Made by a program: the position numbers and the translations under genes. The notes below the pieces were generated by a model. The model saw only the letters and a program-made list of their open reading frames with translations, did no database searches and had not been told where the DNA came from. 64,000 nucleotides of DNA, from IMG/VR virus record IMGVR_UViG_3300045999_010503, positions 1 to 64,000 of that record; one strand, 5' to 3'. The stretch is from a virus. Position 1 is the first letter of the stretch. Every line of letters starts with the position of its first letter. Below are positions 15,887 through 22,786 of the stretch, piece by piece.

Positions 15887-16298
15887 CAAACCGCAGCAGT
15901 TGACCTGCCCCTGCTGCCGCGGACCGATCGAGGTCTCCTCGTATCGAGACGAGTCGTTTAGGGCCGCGCAACGGGTCGTCGTGCGGCACCCGCGTCGGCG
16001 CGTGGCGCGGCCACGTCCGTCCATGCTCGCCGCCAATTACGACCCGTTCGACTGCACCGCCTCCGTTGCCGAGGTCCCCGAGCTCGCCCTCGCGTTCCAG
16101 GTCGACGACCTGCTCAGTCTGCACGCCATCGGCGCCTACACCGACCAAATGCTCACCGACGCGGTGAGGCAACTCGGGAAGCGGTGCTTCGAGGAGCTCC
16201 AGGGCATCGCCCAGCCCGTCGCCCCGACACACAAACCCGCGCCCGCGGCCAAACTGTCCACTGGCTTCGGCAAGGACGTTCGGAGGGTCCTGGTATGA
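15861..16298 (+). CDS. Zinc-ribbon-like small protein
   Basis: 145 residues from ATG at 15861. The leader motif TAACAACTCCTAACAA (15874-15889) falls inside the first codons, so the true start may be the in-frame TTG at 15900. LTCPCCRGPIE gives a CPxC knuckle. A helical middle follows, and the end is STGFGKDVRRVLV, shared with the next protein. GGAGG near its end serves as Shine-Dalgarno for the next gene. Possibly a DNA-binding accessory factor. Confidence 0.6.
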   Translation: MPLPITTPNKPQQLTCPCCRGPIEVSSYRDESFRAAQRVVVRHPRRRVARPRPSMLAANYDPFDCTASVAEVPELALAFQVDDLLSLHAIGAYTDQMLTDAVRQLGKRCFEELQGIAQPVAPTHKPAPAAKLSTGFGKDVRRVLV

Positions 16299-16669
16299 AG
16301 GTCGTCGACCTCACCATCGACTATCCCAGCCACCAGGCGGTCGACTGTTACGGCGACCACGTCGCGACGATGTATGGCCATGCGCGGGTCCGTGCGAGGG
16401 CGGCGCTCGACCCCGGCGAGGCGCCGCCTCTCGCGGGAACGGTAATCGACTTCCCCTCGTTCGGCCCGCTGCTCGTCACGCACGTCACCTATTCGCAATG
16501 GCCCTACGTCGACCTCATCGGCCAGAGCGCCGCTGGCTACGACGCCCTGCTTTTCCCGATGTCGTCGGCCAAGATCACACCACCTCAGCCTGCCCCATCC
16601 GCGCCCGTCGCGATGCCGAAAAACCCGACGCCGATTTTCGGCAAGGACACCCGGAGGATCACCGCATGA
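16295..16669 (+). CDS. Hypothetical protein with FGKDxRR tail
   Basis: 124 residues from ATG at 16295 with GGAGG 10 nt upstream. The beta-rich N-terminal part is unassigned. The C-terminus PTPIFGKDTRRITA resembles the tail of the upstream protein (FGKDVRR). The DNA for this tail again holds GGAGG before the next start, so the shared tail may partly reflect conserved initiation signals. Coupled to both neighbours. Confidence 0.6.
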   Translation: MKVVDLTIDYPSHQAVDCYGDHVATMYGHARVRARAALDPGEAPPLAGTVIDFPSFGPLLVTHVTYSQWPYVDLIGQSAAGYDALLFPMSSAKITPPQPAPSAPVAMPKNPTPIFGKDTRRITA

Positions 16670-16857
16670 CCGCGGACCGCCTGCTCACCGCCGACGAGGT
16701 GATGGCCCGCTACGGCTACAAGGCCCGATCATCCTTCTGGCAGTTCGTCCATGCCAAGGGGGTGCCGCACATCCAGCTCAACGCGCGCAAGATCGTGTTC
16801 AGCCCGGCCGCCCTCGAGGCGTGGGAAGCGAAGCGCACCGTGGGGGCCCGGAAATGA
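16666..16857 (+). CDS. Excisionase-like HTH protein
   Basis: 63 residues from ATG at 16666. RLLTADEVMARYGYKARSSFWQFVHAKGVPHIQLNARKIVFSPAALEAWEAKR is the pattern of MerR-like small HTH proteins used as excisionases or DNA-bending factors. It sits about 1 kb from the integrase, which supports a role in excision. It is preceded by GGAGG. Confidence 0.7.
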   Translation: MTADRLLTADEVMARYGYKARSSFWQFVHAKGVPHIQLNARKIVFSPAALEAWEAKRTVGARK

Positions 16858-17093
16858 GAGACCGCATCCGCTCCCTGCTCGCCGACGGCCGCGCCCGCAC
16901 CTGCCGAGAGATCGGCGCCGAACTCGGCATCATGGCCGCCCGCGCGCACTTCATTGTGCGGCATCTGGAGGACGTGCTCCGCATCCCCGGCCCGCCAACC
17001 TCCAAGCGCGCCCGCGAAGAGGGATACCGCCGTGGGCGGGGCTCCCTCTGGCGCATCGACCCCAATTTCCAATTCCGATCCTACCAACGATGA
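16854..17093 (+). CDS. Winged-helix-like DNA-binding protein
   Basis: 79 residues from ATG at 16854. MRDRIRSLLADGRARTCREIGAELGIMAARAHFIVRHLEDVL looks like a winged HTH, followed by a basic, hinge-like end. It is coupled by ATGA to the excisionase-like gene. A regulatory role in the lysis-lysogeny choice is possible. Confidence 0.65.
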   Translation: MRDRIRSLLADGRARTCREIGAELGIMAARAHFIVRHLEDVLRIPGPPTSKRAREEGYRRGRGSLWRIDPNFQFRSYQR

Positions 17094-17758
17094 ACCAACT
17101 ACCTACCATCTACATCGCCGGGCCCATGTCCGGCTTGCTCGACCACAACTTCCCCGCGTTCAACGCCGAGGCCTTGCGTCTTCGCGATGCCGGGCACCTC
17201 GTCCTGAACCCGGCGGAGAGTGATGGCGGCAGCACGGACAAGCCGTGGGCCTTCTACATGCGGAAGGCGCTGGCCATGCTCGTCCAGGCGGACGAGGTCC
17301 TCGCCCTGACGGGGTGGGAGCAGAGCCGGGGCGCCCGCATCGAGATACGCCTTGCTCTCTGGCTGGGGATGCCAGTTCGCCGTCAAGGCTCGGGACATCC
17401 CGTGTCGTCCTTCGACATTCCGCCGGAGGCTCACGCCCCGCGGGTTTACCTCGATCAACCTGCGCCTGCGCCCGAGCCAAGCTCGGAGACCGTGTGCCAG
17501 GAGGCCGACCGCCTCGTCTCTGGGGACCGCGGCTCCGCCTACGGGCACCCGCTCGACAACTTCACGCACACGGGCCGCCTCTGGGCGCCCATCCTCGGCC
17601 TCGACGAGGTCACGCCTGAGCAAGTGGCGCTCTGCATGATCGGCGTGAAGCTCTCGCGCGAGTGCCACAAATCGAAGCGCGACAATGCGACGGACATCGC
17701 CGGCTACGCCAAGTGCCTCGACCTGGTGCGCGAAGAGAAGGCGCGGAGGGCGTCGTGA
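17090..17758 (+). CDS. DUF4406 and DUF6378-like two-domain protein
   Basis: 222 residues from ATG at 17090. Residues 6-110: TIYIAGPMSG, DHNFPAFNAEA, VLNPAE and TGWEQSRGARIEI, the DUF4406 pattern, which has a nucleoside deoxyribosyltransferase-like fold. After a Pro-rich hinge (~125-150), ADRLVSGDRGSAYGHPLDNFTHTGRLWAPIL and KRDNATDIAGYAKCLDLV match the DUF6378-like phage domain. The pair is likely linked to nucleotide metabolism; activity is unproven. Confidence 0.75.
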   Translation: MNQLPTIYIAGPMSGLLDHNFPAFNAEALRLRDAGHLVLNPAESDGGSTDKPWAFYMRKALAMLVQADEVLALTGWEQSRGARIEIRLALWLGMPVRRQGSGHPVSSFDIPPEAHAPRVYLDQPAPAPEPSSETVCQEADRLVSGDRGSAYGHPLDNFTHTGRLWAPILGLDEVTPEQVALCMIGVKLSRECHKSKRDNATDIAGYAKCLDLVREEKARRAS

Positions 17759-17955
17759 AAATCTACCTTGTGGTCTCGCACGACCGATTGGAGCCGTGGA
17801 GCTCCGTCCACAAGCGCGCCTACCCGACCCGCGAGGCAGCGGCGAAGCGCGTAGCCCGGCTTGAAAACAGCGAAGCCGCAGAGGTCTCTTTCTTCAGAGT
17901 GGAGGAGGTTGAGTTGGTAGGGCAAACCACGCCTCTGCCTCGTCCTTCCGCATGA
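17755..17955 (+). CDS. Small hypothetical protein
   Basis: 66 residues from GTG at 17755, overlapping the previous stop (GTGA). It starts VKIYLVVSHDRLEPW and carries YPTREAAAKRVARLEN, a pattern common in short phage proteins. Its last ~60 nt overlap the end of the convergent integrase gene. It closes the left rightward arm. Confidence 0.6.
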   Translation: MKIYLVVSHDRLEPWSSVHKRAYPTREAAAKRVARLENSEAAEVSFFRVEEVELVGQTTPLPRPSA

Positions 17956-19054
17956 GCTCCCGGTAGTGGCGGTGCAGCACGCTCGGCGTGTTGCCCGCCT
18001 CGATCGAGGTCTCGTTCACGTTGCCCGTCACCGCCACTCGGGCCGAAATCCAGGAGTGGCGAAATCCGTTGTCGGCGAGGTCGAGCCCCGACGTCCGGCA
18101 AATATCCCTGATCCGGTCAATCGCGAGATTGGTGCAGATCGGGCCTTTCGTCGTGCCCGGACGCAACGCCCGAAGCCGCGCCACCGCCGCCGTGGGGATT
18201 GGCACCATCCGCCGCGCCGGTGTGCGCGGCTTGGCCTTGCTGACCCGCAGGAACGCGCGATCAAGGTCGATGTCGTCCCAGGTCTGGGCGTGGACCTCCG
18301 CGCGCCGTAGGCCGCAAGCAGAGGCCAAGATGAGGGCCGGCTCATACTCCGGCTTCGCCCGGCGAACCTCGACGTAGGCCAGGGCCAGCTCCGCTGGCGT
18401 CACGAGGCCGATCTGGACACGCTTCGCCCGGACGGTGTCAGTGCGCTCCGCGGCGGTGAGCGTGTCCAGCGGGAGGTAGTTCCGCTTCCGCGCCCACCGG
18501 AAAAGGGTGACGATGCGCTGGCGGTGGCTGTTGCGGCTGTTGGCGTTCGCGAACTGGCCGAGGTAGCCGTCGAGCTCCGCCAGCCCCAGCGACTCCAGGG
18601 CGCGCCCCCGGAAGTGATCCCGGAAGCGCGGCAAGGTGCGGTCGTAGCCGGCCGTCGTGTCGACGCCCACCGATTGCTTTTGCGCGTAGAACTTTGCCAC
18701 TACGTCCTCAACAAGGGCCTTGTGAGTAGAAGGTGACGCCTTGTCCCGGGCGGTTCGCCATTCGCGAATTGCGACGAGGAGCGGAGTGTCACCGGCGAGC
18801 CCCCGTGCCGCGGCGAGCTCGGCGCGGTCCTCGGAGGTCATGCCGGCGGCGTCGATCCGACCGGCGTTGAGCTGCTTGGCCTTCAGCCCGGCCTCCTCGA
18901 GCGCGGCGGCCTCGTCGGCGAACTTCTGTTTCTTGCGGCCCTCGGCGGTTTGCCAGACCAGGACGAAGGCCCAGCCGGTGCGGTTCGTCTCGTGTCTCAC
19001 GCGGTAGACCTTCACGCTCGCGTTGCCCTTCTTGATCGTCCTCGGCCAGGCCAT
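17894..19054 (-). CDS. int: Tyrosine-family integrase
   Basis: 386 residues. N-terminal arm-binding part, core-binding helices around residues 95-190, then the catalytic domain: SACGLRRAEV (first Arg), SKAKPRT (Lys), NGFRHSWIS (second Arg; the usual leading His is Asn) and NTPSVLHRHY (nucleophile Tyr, with Asn in place of the second His). Both substitutions are seen in active relatives. It would insert and excise the genome at att sites with help from the HTH gene at 16666. Confidence 0.9.
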   Translation of the reverse strand: MAWPRTIKKGNASVKVYRVRHETNRTGWAFVLVWQTAEGRKKQKFADEAAALEEAGLKAKQLNAGRIDAAGMTSEDRAELAAARGLAGDTPLLVAIREWRTARDKASPSTHKALVEDVVAKFYAQKQSVGVDTTAGYDRTLPRFRDHFRGRALESLGLAELDGYLGQFANANSRNSHRQRIVTLFRWARKRNYLPLDTLTAAERTDTVRAKRVQIGLVTPAELALAYVEVRRAKPEYEPALILASACGLRRAEVHAQTWDDIDLDRAFLRVSKAKPRTPARRMVPIPTAAVARLRALRPGTTKGPICTNLAIDRIRDICRTSGLDLADNGFRHSWISARVAVTGNVNETSIEAGNTPSVLHRHYRELMRKDEAEAWFALPTQPPPL

Positions 19055-19215
19055 CGGCAGGGACCAAAAGGGGACAGACCGAGGCGGACAACTCTATTCC
19101 ACGGCGGACGGGGTTCCTCTGGACGGGGCCAGCGGAAGGCCTGTTCTGGGCACCATTCTCCCTCTGAAGAGGGTTTCAGGGAACGGAAAGGGAACAAACC
19201 CGACGTCGGGAACCC
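19055..19215. other. Integrase upstream gap, possible attP region
   Basis: 161 bp with no gene. It holds CCCTCTGAAGAGGG (19160-19173), an inverted repeat, and CCCGACGTCGGG (19199-19210), one of the dispersed 12-bp palindromes. Direct repeats such as GGGAAC at 19180 and 19192 are present. An attachment site next to the integrase is expected from known phages but I cannot point to its core. Confidence 0.4.
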
Positions 19216-20088
19216 TTAGCGGGCCTCGGTGACCTCGAAGTCGATCTTGCCACCCTCGTCGTGGAAGATCCGCAGCCAAGCTGCGCCGACCGGCTTCGGC
19301 GGGGCGCCCCGCTCGATATGCCAGCCGCCGTGCCCGTCGCCATACTCCTCCTTGAAACCTGGCGTGCTGACGTGGACCTGGCGGCAATGCTCGACCCGAT
19401 TCGCCCGGTTGAGTCGGACGCGGGCGATGGGTAGAATGTAGCCGTCGTGGGTGTGCCCCGTGTGGCAGATGTCGGCGTCAGGGAGAAAGACCGCGTGGCG
19501 GTTGGTCTGGATGACGCCGCGAGTCACCGGGCCGCCGCCCCCGTGCCCGTGGTGATACCAGTAGGTGAGGCTGTGCTTGCTGGTGTGGTTGTAGGTGACG
19601 TGGAAGCGGACGTAGCCGCTGAAGCCCCCGGCCCGCGCCGGACTGCCCATCGCCTGAAGCCGCTCGGTCGTGCGTTCGACGAGGTCGGTCTCGTGCATGC
19701 GCTTCACCGCCGACTCGTGGTTCCCGACCCCCCGCAGGGTGATGATGTCCTTGTAGGGCTCGAGGTAGGCCGCGCCTGTCTCCACGAGGGAGTCGAAATA
19801 CTTGCTGGTCTGGTGCTCCTTGCGGATGTCGCTTTTGCTGCCGCGCTTATCGAACTTGCCCTGCATCGCGCAGAACCAGTCGCCGATGTCGAGGACGGGG
19901 CAGTCGTCCTTCTTCGCACGCTTCAGGAGCTTCTCGTAGAGCGCCCGGTCGCAATGGGGGTTGTCCCAGTGGACGTCGCTCGTGAGGAGTGCCCGGAACT
20001 CGTCACCCACCCGGGGCAACGTGAGGTCGAAGCGGTGGACGTTTCGACTGACCTCGTCGAAGACCCAGGGAGCGGACGCGCAGCTCAT
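19216..20088 (-). CDS. Calcineurin-like metallophosphoesterase
   Basis: 290 residues. The ordered metal-binding motifs are SDVHWD, DIGDWF, GVGNHE, YHHGHG and GHTHDG. This superfamily hydrolyses phosphoesters in nucleic acids or nucleotides. No nuclease partner such as SbcC is nearby, so it is a stand-alone enzyme at the end of the late operon. It overlaps the small membrane gene upstream by 4 nt. Confidence 0.85.
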   Translation of the reverse strand: MSCASAPWVFDEVSRNVHRFDLTLPRVGDEFRALLTSDVHWDNPHCDRALYEKLLKRAKKDDCPVLDIGDWFCAMQGKFDKRGSKSDIRKEHQTSKYFDSLVETGAAYLEPYKDIITLRGVGNHESAVKRMHETDLVERTTERLQAMGSPARAGGFSGYVRFHVTYNHTSKHSLTYWYHHGHGGGGPVTRGVIQTNRHAVFLPDADICHTGHTHDGYILPIARVRLNRANRVEHCRQVHVSTPGFKEEYGDGHGGWHIERGAPPKPVGAAWLRIFHDEGGKIDFEVTEAR

Positions 20089-20309
20089 TTGGAAGCACCA
20101 CGGCCCTCGATCTGCGCCAGCTTGATCTCAACGGCGGCCATGCGCTGTCGGAGGTCGAGAAGCTCGCGATCATTCGTCGACTTGGCTTCGACGAGCGCGG
20201 AGACCTTCTCGCCGGTCTCGCTGGTCTTGAAAGCCACCCACCCCGAGACGCCCAGGAGGACGGCGATCAGGATGGTGTTAAGGTTGGTTTCTTTGCCCAT
20301 GACGGTCAT
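20085..20309 (-). CDS. Small membrane protein with coiled coil
   Basis: 74 residues from ATG at 20309; a second ATG at 20300 is also possible. One membrane span (about residues 8-24, LNTILIAVLLGVSGWVAF) is followed by a heptad-rich helix (TGEKVSALVEAKSTNDRELLDLRQRMAAVEIKLAQIE). Its size and position beside a lipoprotein suggest a lysis-module membrane protein, but no holin family is recognised. Confidence 0.6.
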   Translation of the reverse strand: MTVMGKETNLNTILIAVLLGVSGWVAFKTSETGEKVSALVEAKSTNDRELLDLRQRMAAVEIKLAQIEGRGASK

Positions 20310-20320
20310 TGGTGTGTCAA

Positions 20321-21088
20321 TCAGATTTGAGCCTGGTCTTGCGCCGAGCGGAGCTGGGGCACGAGGGCCGCGATCTTGGCCTGCTGACTCTGCCAGAGCG
20401 GCGAGTCGGCCACGCCGCGCGCGACGGTGGACAGGAACGGCGCCTTGCGGTCGATCAGGGCGAGCAGCTCCCCCGTCGCGGCGGTGGCGTTGCCGGTGGC
20501 GAGCTTGAGGTAGATCCCGGCGGCCCACCCGAGCGCGGTGAGCACCGCCAGGCCGCCGGAGGCCCAGAGGGCTTTGGTGTAACGCCCCGCCAAGACGGCG
20601 TTGTGCGCGGCGATGCTGCGCGCGCGGGCCTCGGAGGCGGCGAGTTCTCCGCGCAGGGCGGTGAGCTGCGCGGAGGCGGACTCGTCGGCGGCGCGCTGCG
20701 CGGCACGCAACCGTTCGCCCTCGGCACGCAGGGCCTCGTTATCCGAGAGCAGGGCCTCGACCTGGGCGCGCACGCTGGCGAGCTGCGCAACGGTGAGCGG
20801 ACCGTTTACCTCGGCGAGCAGGGCGGATGCCTGGCCGGCGGCCTCGCTCGCCACTTCGACCGGGCGCGAGGCGGGCGCGGTGAGCAGGGCGATGACGGCC
20901 TCCTGCACGCGCTCCTGCGCGCGCCGCAGCACGTCGCCCTCCGTGGTCGCGACCTTCGCCTCGGCCTTGACCACGGCGCGCTCGCCACGTGCGGCCCACC
21001 AGCCGAAGGGGCCGGAGCCGCCCGTAGTGGAGCAGCCACTACCGACGAGGGCGAGCGTGATGAGCAGGAGGTGGGCGGCGGTTTTCAT
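20321..21088 (-). CDS. Lipoprotein with coiled coil and C-terminal span, spanin-like
   Basis: 255 residues. A signal peptide ends in the lipobox LVGSGC (Cys about residue 19). A long Ala/Glu/Arg helix spans about 35-165. A hydrophobic span follows near 172-195 (ALWASGGLAVLTALGWAAGIYL), and about 60 residues remain after it. A protein tied to both membranes and joined by a coiled coil fits a unimolecular spanin, which disrupts the outer membrane. The extra C-terminal part is unusual, so this is an inference. Confidence 0.6.
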   Translation of the reverse strand: MKTAAHLLLITLALVGSGCSTTGGSGPFGWWAARGERAVVKAEAKVATTEGDVLRRAQERVQEAVIALLTAPASRPVEVASEAAGQASALLAEVNGPLTVAQLASVRAQVEALLSDNEALRAEGERLRAAQRAADESASAQLTALRGELAASEARARSIAAHNAVLAGRYTKALWASGGLAVLTALGWAAGIYLKLATGNATAATGELLALIDRKAPFLSTVARGVADSPLWQSQQAKIAALVPQLRSAQDQAQI

Positions 21089-21219
21089 CGTGCGAGGTCG
21101 ATCCAGAGCGCGAGCCCGAGGCCGGCGAGGGCGAGCGCAAGCGCGACGTGCCAGAGCTCGATTTTCTTACGCGGGCTCATGCCGCGACGAGTCGGGACGA
21201 AGGGGTCGGTGTTTTTCAT
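21085..21219 (-). CDS. Tiny membrane protein
   Basis: 44 residues from ATG at 21219. A basic stretch (PTRRGMSPRKKIE) precedes one span (WHVALALALAGLGLALWI). It overlaps the lipoprotein gene by ATGA and the tail gene by 4 nt. It could be a holin or small lysis regulator; no family is recognised. Confidence 0.55.
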   Translation of the reverse strand: MKNTDPFVPTRRGMSPRKKIELWHVALALALAGLGLALWIDLAR

Positions 21220-22382
21220 GGCCGGCTAGTGAAGGCCGAAATGTTCGGGAATCGCAGAGCAGAAGAGGAGCCGGGCAGCAGGGTCTCCATCGCGGATTGG
21301 ATGGCTCCGGTTTTGCCAACGAGGGTCCCCATGCCGTCGTCGTTCACGCCTCCTCCGGTCCACCCCTTGCCGAGAAGCACAAGCTCTCCGTTGACCGGCA
21401 CTCCGACGAATGAACCTGAGTCACCGGAAACCCATTCGAGATACCACGGGGCGAGTTCAGATGGACGAGCCGTATTCGACACCCCGAGGCCGGAGTTCAG
21501 GAACCCGAGGCCAAGCTGGAATCCCTGCGAGCCTCCGAACTCACGTTTGCCTTTGACCACTGGCAACCGGGAGGACGCGACGGTTGATCCGGCGCGAAAC
21601 TTATCCGACCAGTTCGCGGGCGGGATGGCGATGGGAGTGATGTCTGTGAAGGGCGAGTCGAACATCACGAGCATCTGGTCACCGCCGAGGTCCACGCCTG
21701 CTGTCACGGTTCGGGTCTGGACTACGTTGCCGTTGGTGATGAGAGCGTGAGTCGAACCGACCACGTTCGCGACCACCCACGGCCAATGATGACACAGGAC
21801 GCTGAAACGGGGGTGGATCATCGCGCCTTGATGCCACCGCGCACCCACCGGACAGTGGATGGCCGACACGTCCCACGGCACCCAGAGGCTCGTGTTGCGG
21901 ATGTCACTCGGAGCGACATTCATCGTGGTCGGGCTTGGGGTCTTTCCAGCCACCGCCGCCTTGATCGCAGCGTCGATATGGTGAGCGAGTGTGCCGGGGG
22001 TCCATCCAGTTAGCTCGGAGTAGACTCCGCCGCTCACGGTGGAGACGAACGTCCCCGCCCGCTTCTTGATTCGGCCCACCTGCACGTTGACCGTGATATT
22101 GGACGAATAGGAAGTGGCGGTGACTCGACCGTTCGAGGCGATAGTGGCCGGCCCGACAACCGACCACTCAGGAGTAGTCGAAGTGCCTGAAACAACCCCT
22201 TGAACCTCTTGGACGACTGTGTCGGTGAACGAGGCATATTGGGAGTCAAAATCCGTAGCGGGGGCGAACCCGGGAGTGACGACTCGGGACACCGGATTCA
22301 GAGCAACGGTGAATGGGTCGTCCGAGACCAAAGGGCCGCGTGACGTGACGCCGGTAGGGGAGCCTCTTCGCGTCGTGCTCAT
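21216..22382 (-). CDS. Tail-associated protein with trypsin-like protease motif
   Basis: 388 residues. TTPEWSVVGPATIASNGRVTA resembles a Big2/Ig-like repeat in the N-terminal part. HPRFSVLCHHW (about 194-204) and VSGDSGSFVGVPV (about 325-337) fit the His and Ser segments of chymotrypsin-fold peptidases; the Asp is not certain. It lies between the lysis genes and the tail fibre genes. It could be a tail spike or a peptidase that digests a surface layer. The function is inferred from motifs only. Confidence 0.55.
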   Translation of the reverse strand: MSTTRRGSPTGVTSRGPLVSDDPFTVALNPVSRVVTPGFAPATDFDSQYASFTDTVVQEVQGVVSGTSTTPEWSVVGPATIASNGRVTATSYSSNITVNVQVGRIKKRAGTFVSTVSGGVYSELTGWTPGTLAHHIDAAIKAAVAGKTPSPTTMNVAPSDIRNTSLWVPWDVSAIHCPVGARWHQGAMIHPRFSVLCHHWPWVVANVVGSTHALITNGNVVQTRTVTAGVDLGGDQMLVMFDSPFTDITPIAIPPANWSDKFRAGSTVASSRLPVVKGKREFGGSQGFQLGLGFLNSGLGVSNTARPSELAPWYLEWVSGDSGSFVGVPVNGELVLLGKGWTGGGVNDDGMGTLVGKTGAIQSAMETLLPGSSSALRFPNISAFTSRP

Positions 22383-22780
22383 GGCGTGAAAATCGCGTCG
22401 CGCTCAGCTTGGGTGATGACTTGCGCCTGAACCAACGCAGCGAACCCGGCGATGGTCTGCGGATGATCCATGAACATCTCTCCCTGCCCCATCGCCTCCG
22501 AGAGCCAAATGAAGATTGCGGGGCTTTGTAGTGACGTGGCAACTACACGCTCATACACTCCCGGTGCCTTGGCCCGGCAGTGGCGAACGAACTCCAACCA
22601 GTTATCGAAGCGCAGAGGACCTGCCGGCGCGGACGGCTCACGTTGCCAGCCCTCGGGTAGTTGATCGGCGGATACGAGGGAGTAGCCCTCGGGCGGAGTC
22701 CAGTGCTCGGGGATGTCGGGACCGACGAAGGTCTGAACACGCCCGGTGGAGATGGAGACGAGTGCGAATTGAGTGCTCAT
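22379..22780 (-). CDS. Tail fibre accessory protein, hypothetical
   Basis: 133 residues. It starts MSTQFALVSISTGRVQTFVGPDIPEHWTPPEGY, typical of small proteins found downstream of phage tail fibres, and is helical in the second half (ERVVATSLQSPAIFIWLSEAM). It overlaps the next gene by 4 nt. A chaperone or fibre subunit role is likely from position. Confidence 0.6.
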   Translation of the reverse strand: MSTQFALVSISTGRVQTFVGPDIPEHWTPPEGYSLVSADQLPEGWQREPSAPAGPLRFDNWLEFVRHCRAKAPGVYERVVATSLQSPAIFIWLSEAMGQGEMFMDHPQTIAGFAALVQAQVITQAERDAIFTP

Positions 22781-22786
22781 GGTAGG

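Noticed and set aside
14513-16036. 507-codon leftward frame opposite the primase-helicase
   Set aside because: The rightward frame holds clear Walker and primase motifs; the opposite frame shows only biased composition.
17894-19215. Defined attP core
   Set aside because: No tRNA-like sequence or clear core with arm repeats can be picked out next to the integrase, so no att feature is called.
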